Shown: piece by piece, positions 42,075 through 50,906 of the stretch
How positions within the stretch are numbered: position 1 is the stretch's first letter
Layout of the letters: every line of letters starts with the position of its first letter
NCBI RefSeq assembly: GCF_030813005.1
Contig: NZ_JAUSTU010000005.1
Location: 124,001-188,000, forward strand
Reading direction: 5' to 3'
From: Robertmurraya andreesenii
Lineage (GTDB): Bacteria; Bacillota; Bacilli; Bacillales; Cytobacillaceae
Length of the DNA stretch: 64,000 nt
Notes under the pieces: model-generated
Seen by the model: the letters and a program-made list of their open reading frames with translations, nothing else
Database searches by the model: none
Told to the model about the DNA's origin: nothing
Program-made: the position numbers and the translations under genes

Positions 42075-42148
42075 CCTCTTTTTATCGTCTTAGTTTTTAG
42101 AATTCATTTAATTAGTGCTTTTTATTCAACCAAAGAAAGGTGTCTTTT

Positions 42149-42156
42149 GGTATGAT
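42149..42156 (+). promoter_or_regulatory. Candidate extended -10 promoter for recU-ponA
   Basis: TGGTATGAT-type extended -10 (hexamer TATGAT at 42151-42156) lies 46 bp before recU. The -35 is poor, as is common with an extended -10. Confidence 0.45.
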
Positions 42157-42201
42157 AGTGAGGGCTCTTTTCAGAACTCCTTAGTCTGCGAGGTGAATAA
42201 A

Positions 42202-42816
42202 ATGGAATTCCATTATCCGAACGGGAAGAAATTCATTCCTTCAAACCGTGACAAACTACCATCAAAACCGAAGGAGAAAAATTTCCAATACAGCAATAGA
42301 GGAATGACATTAGAGGAAGACTTAAATGAGACGAACGAATATTATTTGCAGAGTGGGATTGCTGTCATTCACAAAAAACCAACACCTGTCCAAATCGTCC
42401 AAGTGGATTATCCCAAAAGAAGTGCTGCAGTAATCCGAGAGGCATATTTCAAACAAGCATCCACCACTGATTATAATGGTGTATACAAAGGCAGATACAT
42501 CGATTTCGAAGCAAAGGAAACCCGTTTCAAAACATCATTTCCATTGAAGAACTTTCATAAGCATCAAATTAAGCATATGGAAGCTGTGTTAAAACACGAT
42601 GGCATTGCTTTTGTCATCCTCCGCTTCTCCACCCTTGAGGATGTCTATCTACTGGAAGGCAAGTATCTCCTTCAATTTTGGAGGAGGATGGAAAAAGGAG
42701 GACGCAAATCAATCGCTATTTCCGAAATTGAACAATATGGGCATATGATTTCTCTTGGATTTCAACCGAGAATTGACTATATTAAGGTAATAGATAAAAT
42801 CTTAAATCTAAAATAA
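42202..42816 (+). CDS. recU: Holliday-junction resolvase RecU
   Basis: A 204-residue Holliday-junction nuclease that resolves recombination intermediates and loads with RuvAB. ATG at 42202 follows GAGGTGAATAAA; longer frames have no ribosome site. Nuclease residues are in YIDFEAKET (Asp, Glu, Lys of the type II restriction-enzyme-like core, about 105-113) and in the N-terminal RGMTLEEDLNETN. The stalk region and PKRSAAVIREAYFKQAST are near identical to B. subtilis. The gene is followed after 36 bp by ponA, a linkage conserved in Firmicutes. Length is normal. Confidence 0.96.
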   Translation: MEFHYPNGKKFIPSNRDKLPSKPKEKNFQYSNRGMTLEEDLNETNEYYLQSGIAVIHKKPTPVQIVQVDYPKRSAAVIREAYFKQASTTDYNGVYKGRYIDFEAKETRFKTSFPLKNFHKHQIKHMEAVLKHDGIAFVILRFSTLEDVYLLEGKYLLQFWRRMEKGGRKSIAISEIEQYGHMISLGFQPRIDYIKVIDKILNLK

Positions 42817-42852
42817 CAGGATTCATTTGTAGTATAAGGAAGGATGAGCACA

Positions 42853-45417
42853 ATGGCAGAAAAATACCAAACAAGAGAGGAGCGCCGCAAGCAGCTTTCC
42901 AACCAGCAAAAGGGAAAAAAACAGTCGAAGAATATTTTTAAGCGAATCTTATTAATCCTTGTTGGTTTAGGAGTAGCGGGTATGCTTGTAGGAGTTGCTG
43001 CTTTCGCATTTATGGTCAAGGATGCTCCAAAGCTCGATGAAAAATTACTAAAAGACCCCATTTCCTCACAGTTGTACGATTTGGATAAGAAGCCTATCAC
43101 AGAAATCGGCTCTGAGAAACGGGATTATGTAAATTATGAGGATATACCAAAAAATGTAGAGGAAGCGATTCTTGCAACAGAAGATGTTCGCTTCTACAAG
43201 CACCATGGGATTGATTTCAAACGCTTAGGTGGAGCGGTTATTGCGAATATAACCCGCGGATTTGGTGCCGAGGGTGCCAGTACCATTACCCAGCAGGTTG
43301 TAAAGAATTCCTTTTTAACACCGGAAAAAACACTATCAAGAAAAGCTCAGGAGGCATGGCTAGCCTTCCAGCTTGAACGTAAATATTCGAAAGAGCAAAT
43401 CTTCGAAATGTATGTGAATAAGGTTTGGTTGGATAGCGGTGGTCACGGGATCGCCACAGGCGCTAAGGTTTACTTCGGCAAAGAGCTTGATGAACTAACG
43501 CTACCAGAAACGGCATTGCTTGCGGGAATGCCTCAAAGTCCGGCCAATTACAATCCTTTTAAACATCCGGATAGGGCCGAGAAACGACGTAATATTGTTC
43601 TTTCCTTAATGCATCAGCATGGATTTATCACTAAAGATGAAATGGAGAAAGCAAAGGCTGTAGATGTTACCTCTACATTAGTTCCAGAGGAACATCGTCA
43701 GAACGGGGATATCCCCTATGATGCATTTATTGGTCATGTTGTAAAGGAAATCAAGGAAAAGTACCCTGATATTGATCCTTTTTCAGATGGGTTGAAGATT
43801 TATACCACTTTGGATACGAGCGCTCAAGAATATGTGGAAAAGATTCTAAACAGCGATGAAATCGTCAAATATCCAGATGAAAAGCTGCAGGCAGGTATCA
43901 CCCTTCTGGATACAACCACAGGCCAAATTAGAGCCCTTGGTGGTGGCCGTAACCAAACTGGAGATTTTGGCTTTAACTATGCGACAGATGCTAAAAGACA
44001 GCCAGGTTCAACGATAAAACCAATTCTCGATTACGGGCCTGCCATCGAGCATTTAAAATGGGGAACCTATTATACATTAGAAGATAAGCCCTATACGTAT
44101 TCAACAGGTGACAAAATCAATAACTGGGATAATAAGCATATGGGTGTGATGTCGATAAGAACCGCATTAGCATTATCGCGCAATATCCCTGCCCTCCAAG
44201 CCTTCCAAGCTGTTGGTGGAGAGAAAGCAAAGCAATTTGCGATCAACCTTGGAATTCCTTTGAAGGAAATTCATGAATCTTATTCCATCGGAGGATTTGG
44301 TGGTAAGGATAAAGGAGTTTCCTCATTAGAAATGGCTGGGGCTTACAGTGCCTTTGGCAACAATGGCTACTATACAAAGCCTTACTCAGTCATCGAAATT
44401 GTACTACGTGACGGCACGAAGCTGGACATGAAGCCTGAAACAAAGGTTGTCATGCAGGATTACACGGCTTTTATGATTACCGATATGCTGAAGGATGTTG
44501 TTCGGAGCGGAACTGGTAAGAAAGCTAATGTTCCGGGACTTCATTTAGCCGGAAAAACAGGGACGACCAACTATTCAGATGAGGATAAAAAGAAATTCAA
44601 TATCCCACGTGGTGCCGTCCCAGATGCCTGGTTTGTTGGTTACACGACGAATTATACGGCAGCCATCTGGACCGGCTACGACAAGAAATATGAGAACTTT
44701 CTAGTTGGAGACGACCAAAAAATTGCCCAAAAACTGTTCAAAAATATTATGGAGAATGTGTCCGAAGGGAAGGAAAAATCCGACTTTAAGGTTCCTAATT
44801 CGGTTGAAAAGGTAAAAATCGAAAAAGGCACCACTAAGCTTGCGAGCGAATTTACACCAGAGAATTTAATTGTTACAGAATATGCTGTAAAAGGACACGC
44901 GCCTACAGAGGTTTCTGAGAAATATCATAAGCTACCTGCTCCTATCGGGCTCCACGCAAACTTTGAAGCCGATAAAAATGAAATTGTATTGACGTGGGAT
45001 TACGACAATGAAAACAGCGAAGGAATTGAATTCGAGGTGTATGCTTCTAAGGATAATGGTGCTGAGGAGTTACTAACCGTTATTCCTGATAAGACCATTC
45101 GATTAAAAGCTGAAAATGGAGGAACCTATTCCTTCAAGGTTATCGCAGTAAGGGATGATCTGCGTAGTGACCCAGCTACAACGACCCTGCGTGTAACGGC
45201 ACCATCCGATGTCATTGAAGATGAGGATGATGGCCAGAATGAAGGAGTACCAGATCAAGATAATGAACAAGATCAAGACGAAGATAACATCCCTGGTAAT
45301 AATAATGGCAACCAGGGTGGAAACGGAAACGGCAATAGCAACGGTAATGGGCAGCCGGGCCAGGGTGGCAATACAGGTGGAGGAAACCAAGGTGGAAATA
45401 ACGGAAACAGACCTTAA
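42853..45417 (+). CDS. ponA: Class A penicillin-binding protein 1 (transglycosylase/transpeptidase)
   Basis: An 854-residue bifunctional peptidoglycan synthase. ATG 42853 is favoured, nine bases after GGAAGG; ATG 42844 is too close to it. A cytoplasmic basic tail and one membrane helix (about 32-57) lead to the GT51 glycosyltransferase (catalytic Glu in TEDVRFYKHHG) and then the transpeptidase with GSTIKP (active serine), SRN and KTGTTN motifs. A fibronectin-III-like domain (about 690-780) and an acidic then Asn/Gly-rich tail (NNNGNQGGNGNGN...) follow, longer than needed for activity. GpsB (30.8 kb) is its partner in B. subtilis. A terminator follows. Confidence 0.95.
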   Translation: MAEKYQTREERRKQLSNQQKGKKQSKNIFKRILLILVGLGVAGMLVGVAAFAFMVKDAPKLDEKLLKDPISSQLYDLDKKPITEIGSEKRDYVNYEDIPKNVEEAILATEDVRFYKHHGIDFKRLGGAVIANITRGFGAEGASTITQQVVKNSFLTPEKTLSRKAQEAWLAFQLERKYSKEQIFEMYVNKVWLDSGGHGIATGAKVYFGKELDELTLPETALLAGMPQSPANYNPFKHPDRAEKRRNIVLSLMHQHGFITKDEMEKAKAVDVTSTLVPEEHRQNGDIPYDAFIGHVVKEIKEKYPDIDPFSDGLKIYTTLDTSAQEYVEKILNSDEIVKYPDEKLQAGITLLDTTTGQIRALGGGRNQTGDFGFNYATDAKRQPGSTIKPILDYGPAIEHLKWGTYYTLEDKPYTYSTGDKINNWDNKHMGVMSIRTALALSRNIPALQAFQAVGGEKAKQFAINLGIPLKEIHESYSIGGFGGKDKGVSSLEMAGAYSAFGNNGYYTKPYSVIEIVLRDGTKLDMKPETKVVMQDYTAFMITDMLKDVVRSGTGKKANVPGLHLAGKTGTTNYSDEDKKKFNIPRGAVPDAWFVGYTTNYTAAIWTGYDKKYENFLVGDDQKIAQKLFKNIMENVSEGKEKSDFKVPNSVEKVKIEKGTTKLASEFTPENLIVTEYAVKGHAPTEVSEKYHKLPAPIGLHANFEADKNEIVLTWDYDNENSEGIEFEVYASKDNGAEELLTVIPDKTIRLKAENGGTYSFKVIAVRDDLRSDPATTTLRVTAPSDVIEDEDDGQNEGVPDQDNEQDQDEDNIPGNNNGNQGGNGNGNSNGNGQPGQGGNTGGGNQGGNNGNRP

Positions 45418-45493
45418 CCCTGGGCGATGAACAAATGTTGAGCGCCCTTCCCGCTCCTTAAGCTAGAACATGTTGCTAAGTTCAAAATCTAAA

Positions 45494-45529
45494 ACAAAAG
45501 CGTCTAGGCTTACATAGCTTAGACGCTTT
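45494..45529. terminator. Bidirectional terminator between ponA and ypoC
   Basis: AAAAGCGTCTA and TAGACGCTTTT form an 11-bp outer stem with a partly paired interior; the end touches the ypoC stop. Confidence 0.88.
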
Positions 45530-46041
45530 TACTTTCGTTTCTTTAATGCGATAGACTTTTCATATCCTTTTTCAAGCTCGATCATCAGCTCTCTGAGCTG
45601 CATATAGGAATGATGCAATCCAGGACGTTCCATTACAAAATCCAATCTTTCCTGTACATTAACAGGCTTTATCTCTAACAGATGATATGCAATTTCTGGG
45701 CATAATTTGGTAGGTTGTCCATTGGCCCAATGTAAAAATTGTAGAAAAAGACCAATTCCTTTTCTCATAGGCGGAATAACAGATCTTTTATCCCGCTTTT
45801 GCAAAGGAATGCGAATAGCCTCCTTTACCTTCTCCCATTCCGTCAAAAGGGCGGAAATGCTCTCTGAAGAGTGCAGCCATGGCTTATGAGCTTCAATACC
45901 CGAAAAATAAGCCGCTTCATACATAAAAGGGATTTCGAGATTAAGTGTGGCCTCGTGGTCAATGGCTAAAAGAATGCTACCATCGGGAAAAAAGAAGGGA
46001 CGCTTAAGCTCAGCAGGGACCTCAATGCAGGCTTGCTTCAT
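45529..46041 (-). CDS. ypoC: YpoC family protein
   Basis: A 170-residue soluble protein of the Bacillus YpoC family. ATG at 46041 overlaps the nth stop (ATGA) and follows AAAAGGATGAG, indicating coupled translation. Features seen: PFFFPDGSILLAIDHEATL near the N-terminus, then helical segments including MRKGIGLFLQFLHWANGQP and LDFVMERPGLHHSYMQLRELM. No catalytic motif recognised; function unknown. The order dnaD-nth-ypoC followed by convergent ponA is exactly that of B. subtilis. Confidence 0.85.
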   Translation of the reverse strand: MKQACIEVPAELKRPFFFPDGSILLAIDHEATLNLEIPFMYEAAYFSGIEAHKPWLHSSESISALLTEWEKVKEAIRIPLQKRDKRSVIPPMRKGIGLFLQFLHWANGQPTKLCPEIAYHLLEIKPVNVQERLDFVMERPGLHHSYMQLRELMIELEKGYEKSIALKKRK

Positions 46042-46685
46042 TTTTTTCTCATCCTTTTCTTCCCTTCGCGGCAAAGCTCCAACAGGGGACAGATATCACA
46101 TTGTGGATTTTGAGCCTTGCAATGATAGCGTCCAAAGAAAATAAGGCGGTGATGGGTTTCTGACCATTCCTCCTTCGGGATCTTTCTCATAAGGGTTTTT
46201 TCCACCTCTAAGACCGAATCCTTCCAGCGACAAATGGCTAATCTCTTACTTACCCTTTCCACATGGGTATCTACCGCTATCGCCGGAACACCGTAAGCAA
46301 CCGAAACAACAACATTGGCTGTCTTTCTGCCAACCCCTGGAAGCTTCGTAAGTTCATCCCGATCATTCGGCACCTTCCCATCGTAGTCATCCAACAGCAT
46401 CCTGCATAGCTTCTGAATATTCTTGGCCTTATTTCGGTATAACCCGATCGAGCGGATATCATTTTGTAATTCCTCGAGAGGAACCGCTAAATAATCCTCA
46501 GGAGTCTTATATTTTTGAAACAGGTTTTTCGTTACTTTGTTGACCAATATATCCGTACATTGGGCGGACAGTGCCACCGCAATGACGAGCTCAAAGGGGT
46601 TCGAATGAATGAGCTCACAATGAGCATCTGGATACATTTCCCCGATTGTATCTAGGCAATATCGAATTTGCGTATTGTTTAACAT
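46038..46685 (-). CDS. nth: Endonuclease III
   Basis: A 215-residue DNA glycosylase/AP lyase that removes oxidised pyrimidines. The helix-hairpin-helix LPGVGRKTANVV has the catalytic Lys near residue 120, and the catalytic Asp is in AVDTHVERV. The C-terminal 4Fe-4S motif is CKAQNPQCDICPLLELC (C-x6-C-x2-C-x5-C). ATG at 46685 aligns with the B. subtilis start; an in-frame GTG lies 9 bp upstream. It is downstream of dnaD, with a 69-bp palindrome in between, and overlaps ypoC. Confidence 0.95.
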   Translation of the reverse strand: MLNNTQIRYCLDTIGEMYPDAHCELIHSNPFELVIAVALSAQCTDILVNKVTKNLFQKYKTPEDYLAVPLEELQNDIRSIGLYRNKAKNIQKLCRMLLDDYDGKVPNDRDELTKLPGVGRKTANVVVSVAYGVPAIAVDTHVERVSKRLAICRWKDSVLEVEKTLMRKIPKEEWSETHHRLIFFGRYHCKAQNPQCDICPLLELCREGKKRMRKK

Positions 46686-46732
46686 ATTCTTCACTCGCTT
46701 ATCTTACTTTACTATTTATTGTGCATCAATCC

Positions 46733-46801
46733 GCCTTATGCGTATGGATTCACTTCGTTGCTCGTACCGAGCAAAACACGTTCATTCCATACGCATAAGG
46801 C
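46733..46801. repeat. Large palindromic element between dnaD and nth
   Basis: Perfect 16-base arms, GCCTTATGCGTATGGA and TCCATACGCATAAGGC, enclose a second inner stem, TTGCTCG and CGAGCAA with loop TAC. The interior ATTCACTTCGTTG / AAAACACGTTCAT pairs partly. There is no T tract on either strand, so it is not an intrinsic terminator. It lies 8 bp after the dnaD stop (46809). It may be a mobile palindromic repeat or an RNA-processing element within the dnaD-nth transcript. Confidence 0.7.
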
Positions 46802-46808
46802 TAACCAA

Positions 46809-47516
46809 TTACTGTTCTAGCCAATTATAAAACGGGACAGCCTCTGATCTTGTCGTTTGCTCACCAGCTTGTCCCTTTTGCTGATGATTTTGATACTGAC
46901 GGAATTTATTCCCGTAGCTTTTTGCTTGCTCAATGGTTTTAATTCCATTTTTCTTCCATTCAAATAAAATTCGATCAATATAACGGAAATTTAATTTCCC
47001 TGAGATCACCGCTTCTCTTAAAGCGGCTTTAATAATAATCGGTTCATGACGGTCATCGTCCAGCCAGAGAGTAAGTGTTTCACATTCAAAAGGCGAAAGT
47101 GGCCTTCCAAACTCCTGCTCAAAAATGGTATATAGATCCATCTCCATTTTCTCTTGATTTTGTGTTTGCTGCTTGTTTTCACTCATTAAGAATTGGTTGA
47201 TTAATTTGCTCCAAAGGGGTTCAATGCTATATTTTTCATATCGAATTCCTGATTCGGAATACTCCTCCTCAATCGTGATTAATCCTTTTTGAATCAACCT
47301 ACGTAGGAGATCAGAGCATTTCGTACTGGAAACGGTCATTCTTGCAGATATTTCAGTTGGTGTTGGAAAGGCATTCCCTTTTTCTATAAAAGCCATGACG
47401 TGCAACAGTAAAACTAGTTCCTCTTCATTGATGTTCATTTGTTTATAATGGGTCAACAGCACAGATGGGAATGAGATTTGCCCCTCTTGCACCCACTTTA
47501 AAATATTTTCTTTCAT
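46809..47516 (-). CDS. dnaD: DNA replication initiation protein DnaD
   Basis: A 235-residue replication-restart and initiation protein that remodels DNA with DnaA, DnaB and DnaI. ATG at 47516 follows GAGGTGTCTCAAT. The N-terminal winged helix (about 20-100; FPTPTEISARMTVSSTKCSDLLRRL) and the C-terminal DDBH2 domain (about 125-205; YTIFEQEFGRPLSPFE and RILFEWKKNGIKTIEQAK) are intact. The tail is polar and binds DNA in B. subtilis. It heads the dnaD-nth-ypoC cluster downstream of asnS. Confidence 0.94.
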   Translation of the reverse strand: MKENILKWVQEGQISFPSVLLTHYKQMNINEEELVLLLHVMAFIEKGNAFPTPTEISARMTVSSTKCSDLLRRLIQKGLITIEEEYSESGIRYEKYSIEPLWSKLINQFLMSENKQQTQNQEKMEMDLYTIFEQEFGRPLSPFECETLTLWLDDDRHEPIIIKAALREAVISGKLNFRYIDRILFEWKKNGIKTIEQAKSYGNKFRQYQNHQQKGQAGEQTTRSEAVPFYNWLEQ

Positions 47517-47603
47517 ATTGAGACACCTCTCACCTAAGTATATCATGAAGTTGGACTTGCTAGGTATGGAGAAAAATTATCCTTCTATTTTCCAAGGAGA
47601 AAG

Positions 47604-47634
47604 TAAAAAAGTCCGCTGTTACAGCGAACTTTTC
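47604..47634 (-). terminator. Intrinsic terminator of asnS
   Basis: AAAAGTCCGCTG pairs with CAGCGAACTTTT (one mismatch) around TTA; on the minus strand it is followed by T-rich sequence. Confidence 0.82.
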
Positions 47635-47643
47635 ACCTATACA

Positions 47644-48939
47644 TTAAGGATATAAACGGTTTAAAAGTCTTGGGAATGGAATGGTTTCACGAACATGCTC
47701 TACTCCGCTCACCCAAGCGACCGTTCTTTCAAGCCCCAGTCCAAAGCCAGAATGTGGAACGGCTCCATATTTACATAAATCTAAATACCACTGATAGTTT
47801 TCTAATGGAAGATGATGCTCTTCAATTCTTTGCTTCATTAAATCATAATCGTGAATCCGCTCAGATCCTCCGATAATTTCACCATAGCCCTCAGGCGCAA
47901 TCAAGTCTGCACAAAGGACAACATCGTCACGCTCAGCATCTGGCTGCATATAGAAAGGCTTTATCCCAATCGGATATTTTGTAATAAAGACTGGCTTGTC
48001 GAAGCTTTCAGCAATCGCAGTCTCATGTGGAGCACCGAAATCATCTCCCCATTGAATATCGTCAAAGCCCTTCTCGTGAAGAAGCTTGATCGCATCATCA
48101 TAGCTAATACGTGGGAATGGGGCTTTAATATTTTCTAGCTTGCTTGTATCTCTGCCAAGGGTTTTAAGCTCAATTTGACAATTCTTAAGAACGCTTTGAA
48201 CGATGTAAGAAACATATTGCTCCTGTACCTCTAAGCTCTCTTCAAATTCAACAAAAGCCATCTCAGGCTCAATCATCCAGAACTCAATAAGATGACGGCG
48301 AGTTTTTGATTTTTCTGCACGGAAAGTTGGTCCGAAGGAGAACACCTTCCCTAGAGCCATCGCAGCTGCTTCCATGTAAAGCTGTCCACTTTGAGAGAGA
48401 TAAGCATCCTCATCAAAATATTTCGTAGCAAAAAGCTCTGTCGTACCCTCAGGGGCACTACCTGTTAGGATCGGTGGATCGACTTTGACAAAGCCCTGTT
48501 CATTAAAGAATTCATAGGTTGCACGGATGAGCTCATTCCGAATTTTCATGACAGCATGCTGACGGCGGGAACGCAACCAAAGATGACGATGGTCCATTAA
48601 GAATTCTGTACCATGCTCCTTTGGAGTGATTGGATAATCGACAGAATGATGAAGAATCTCCAAACCTCTTACAAGCAGCTCATAGCCAAGCGGTGAGCGT
48701 TCGTCTTTCTGAACAATACCGGTCACATAAACAGATGATTCTTGCGTCACGGATTTAGCCGCTTGAAATAGCTCCTCTGGAACCTCTTCCTTTACGAGAA
48801 CGCCCTGAATAAACCCAGTTCCATCCCGTAATTGTAGGAAAGCGATCTTTCCGCTTGACCGTTTATTCGCAATCCATGCTCCAATTTTAACTTCTTGATC
48901 GACATATTTGTGAACTTGTGAAATAGTTGTTTTGATCAA
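47644..48939 (-). CDS. asnS: Asparaginyl-tRNA synthetase
   Basis: A 431-residue class II aminoacyl-tRNA synthetase that charges tRNA-Asn. An OB-fold anticodon-binding domain (1-105) precedes the catalytic domain. Class II motif 2 is FRAEKSKTRRHLIEFWMIEPE (about 205-225), and motif 3 is GFGLGLERTVAWV (about 400-412). TTG at 48939 follows GGAGGTATTAGGACA. It starts 41 bp after aspB, which makes aspartate, so supply and use of related amino acids are linked as in B. subtilis (ypmB-aspB-asnS). No T-box leader is present in that gap. Confidence 0.95.
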   Translation of the reverse strand: MIKTTISQVHKYVDQEVKIGAWIANKRSSGKIAFLQLRDGTGFIQGVLVKEEVPEELFQAAKSVTQESSVYVTGIVQKDERSPLGYELLVRGLEILHHSVDYPITPKEHGTEFLMDHRHLWLRSRRQHAVMKIRNELIRATYEFFNEQGFVKVDPPILTGSAPEGTTELFATKYFDEDAYLSQSGQLYMEAAAMALGKVFSFGPTFRAEKSKTRRHLIEFWMIEPEMAFVEFEESLEVQEQYVSYIVQSVLKNCQIELKTLGRDTSKLENIKAPFPRISYDDAIKLLHEKGFDDIQWGDDFGAPHETAIAESFDKPVFITKYPIGIKPFYMQPDAERDDVVLCADLIAPEGYGEIIGGSERIHDYDLMKQRIEEHHLPLENYQWYLDLCKYGAVPHSGFGLGLERTVAWVSGVEHVRETIPFPRLLNRLYP

Positions 48940-48980
48940 TGTCCTAATACCTCCAAAAACTTAAAAACATAATAGCTATA

Positions 48981-50171
48981 TTAATTTAATTTGCTTTCGA
49001 CGAATTGCCCAATTCTTGCTACGGCTGCTTCTAAAACATCTAGGGATGTTGCATAGGATAAGCGAATATTATCAGGGGAGCCAAACCCAGAGCCTGGCAC
49101 AACGGCGACCATTGCTTCCTCTAATAGAGCAGTGGCGAACTCATCAACGGTTGAAAAACCTGAGAGTGTTGCCGCTTCTTTTACATTCGGATATAGGTAG
49201 AAGGCTCCCTGTGGCTTGATGCAAGAAATTCCCGGAATCGCTACAAGCTTATCATAAATCACATTGAGACGATGTTCAAATGCTTCTTTCATTTCCTCAA
49301 CCGCAGCCTGAGAACCTTCATACGCAGCAATGGCGCCATATTGAGCTGTTGTCGTTGGGTTGGACGTACTATGGCTTGCAAGATTGACCATCGCTTTTAT
49401 AATGGTTCCGTTCCCTGCAGCAAAACCGATTCTCCACCCTGTCATGGAATGGGATTTAGAAACCCCATTAATAATAATCGTCTGCTCCTTAAGCTCAGGG
49501 GAAAGCTCGGCGATGGAAACATGCTTATTGTCACCATAGATGAGCTTCTCATAAATCTCATCGGAGACAATGAGTACATTCTTTTCAAGGCAAACCTTCC
49601 CAAGTGCTTGTAGCTCATCCGCAGTATAAACCATCCCGGTAGGATTGCTTGGAGAATTTATGATTACCGCTTTCGTTTTTTCGGTAATGGCACCTGCAAG
49701 CTGCTCAGGTGTAATTTTGAAATCATTTGATTCCAAGCCTTCGACAAAAATCGGTTTTCCACCAGCTAGTTTCACTTGCTCTGGATAGCTTACCCAATAA
49801 GGGACAGGAATGATGACCTCATCTCCCTCATCAAGGAGTACCTGAAAAAGGGTATACAAGGCATGCTTGGCCCCGCTTGTGACAATAATTTCATTTGGTT
49901 TATAATCAAGCCCTTGATCGACCTTAAATTTGTTGATGATGGCATTAATAAGTCTTGCGAGACCAGCAGAAGGAGTATACTTTGTATGTCCTTCATTCAT
50001 TGAAGCGGTCGCCGCATCAATAATATGCTGCGGGGTATTAAAATCAGGTTCCCCTGCCCCCAAGCCAATGATGTCATGACCTTCTGCTTTAAGCTGCTTC
50101 GCTTTTGCCGTAATGGCCAATGTCGCAGATGGGGTTAATGCTTTAACTCTCCCTGCTAGTTGAATTTCCAT
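48981..50171 (-). CDS. aspB: Aspartate aminotransferase
   Basis: A 396-residue PLP-dependent class I aminotransferase converting oxaloacetate and glutamate to aspartate and 2-oxoglutarate. The PLP lysine is in NGVSKSHSMTGWRIGF (Lys near 238). SNPTG (NSPSNPTGM, about 172-180) and the C-terminal substrate-binding Arg in RLSYATS are present. ATG at 50171 follows GGGAGGAAAAAAT. It lies between ypmB (24 bp upstream) and asnS in a conserved operon. Length fits the Bacillus Ib-type enzyme. Confidence 0.95.
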   Translation of the reverse strand: MEIQLAGRVKALTPSATLAITAKAKQLKAEGHDIIGLGAGEPDFNTPQHIIDAATASMNEGHTKYTPSAGLARLINAIINKFKVDQGLDYKPNEIIVTSGAKHALYTLFQVLLDEGDEVIIPVPYWVSYPEQVKLAGGKPIFVEGLESNDFKITPEQLAGAITEKTKAVIINSPSNPTGMVYTADELQALGKVCLEKNVLIVSDEIYEKLIYGDNKHVSIAELSPELKEQTIIINGVSKSHSMTGWRIGFAAGNGTIIKAMVNLASHSTSNPTTTAQYGAIAAYEGSQAAVEEMKEAFEHRLNVIYDKLVAIPGISCIKPQGAFYLYPNVKEAATLSGFSTVDEFATALLEEAMVAVVPGSGFGSPDNIRLSYATSLDVLEAAVARIGQFVESKLN

Positions 50172-50195
50172 TATTTTTTCCTCCCAAGAAAAAAA

Positions 50196-50675
50196 TCATA
50201 AATTTTGTATATCTTTTAACCATTCTCCGGTTTCAAAATCAACATAATAATAATTGATTAAGTCATCATTGGAGCGGTAATAGATTTCCCAAAGTGGAAT
50301 GTTCTTTTCCATGCCTAGCTTTACAGTCATGACTTCTTCAGGTTTTTTCTTGTCATACAGCCTCTGAATGGCCTCTTTTTTACTTATGCCATCCTTCTTT
50401 CTTTTGACAATGATTTTGCGATTATCCTCTTTCTCGGGGATCCAAGCAATTAATTTCTCTCCAGAATCATCGGTTCCCTCAACAATATAATAGCTGCTGG
50501 AGCCATTGTAGATAGAAAAATCATTAATGGTTGTAATTTCTGTTTCCTTTAAGGCGATGGCCTCTGCCTTGGACTTATCCGTTCTTAAGGGCTCAAGCGC
50601 ATTTATGTATATATTAATCACAATGCCAATCACTACTACAATGACAATAGAAACAATCCAAATCCACTTCTTCAT
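50196..50675 (-). CDS. ypmB: YpmB, membrane-anchored PepSY-like protein
   Basis: A 159-residue protein with an N-terminal membrane helix (about 3-24, WIWIVSIVIVVVIGIVINIYI) and an extracytoplasmic part with two repeats of the cystatin/PepSY-like type (TINDFSIYNGSSSYYIVEG, then MEKNIPLWEIYYRSND and a final YYVDFETGEW). ATG at 50675 lies 12 bases after GGAGGG, slightly far; an upstream ATG at 50711 has no ribosome site. Function unknown. It is the first gene of ypmB-aspB-asnS, matching B. subtilis. The small ypmA gene found upstream in B. subtilis is not seen here. Confidence 0.86.
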   Translation of the reverse strand: MKKWIWIVSIVIVVVIGIVINIYINALEPLRTDKSKAEAIALKETEITTINDFSIYNGSSSYYIVEGTDDSGEKLIAWIPEKEDNRKIIVKRKKDGISKKEAIQRLYDKKKPEEVMTVKLGMEKNIPLWEIYYRSNDDLINYYYVDFETGEWLKDIQNL

Positions 50676-50871
50676 CGCTTGATCGTGCCCTCCAAATTTC
50701 TTCCTCCTCATGACTACAATATTTGTTAATCATAGATGGTTCACTTTAGGTCAAAATAAACTTAAGTAATTGATACAAAAGCCTTGATTCTAGAAACATT
50801 ATATCAGTTTGATTCGAAAAATCATTAATAATTTCCCAAAATAAAATAACTTTTAGTCCACACACTCTTTG

Positions 50872-50898
50872 GCCGCGCTCCATGCGCGGCTTCTTTTA
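50872..50898. other. GC-rich hairpin after dinG
   Basis: GCCGCGC and GCGCGGC pair around TCCAT, nine bases after the dinG stop. The T-rich run (TTCTTTT) is on the plus-strand side, so on the dinG transcript it is a hairpin without a U tract. It may stabilise the 3' end or be a weak terminator. The rest of the 230-bp gap to ypmB shows no gene. Confidence 0.5.
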
Positions 50899-50906
50899 TA
50901 AACAGC

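Noticed and set aside
48940..48980. Possible T-box leader before asnS
   Set aside because: The gap to aspB is only 41 bp and lacks the conserved T-box sequence and a terminator.
50712..50906. Search for a ypmA counterpart between ypmB and dinG
   Set aside because: No frame with a start and ribosome site was found; the gap holds only a GC-rich hairpin and AT-rich DNA.
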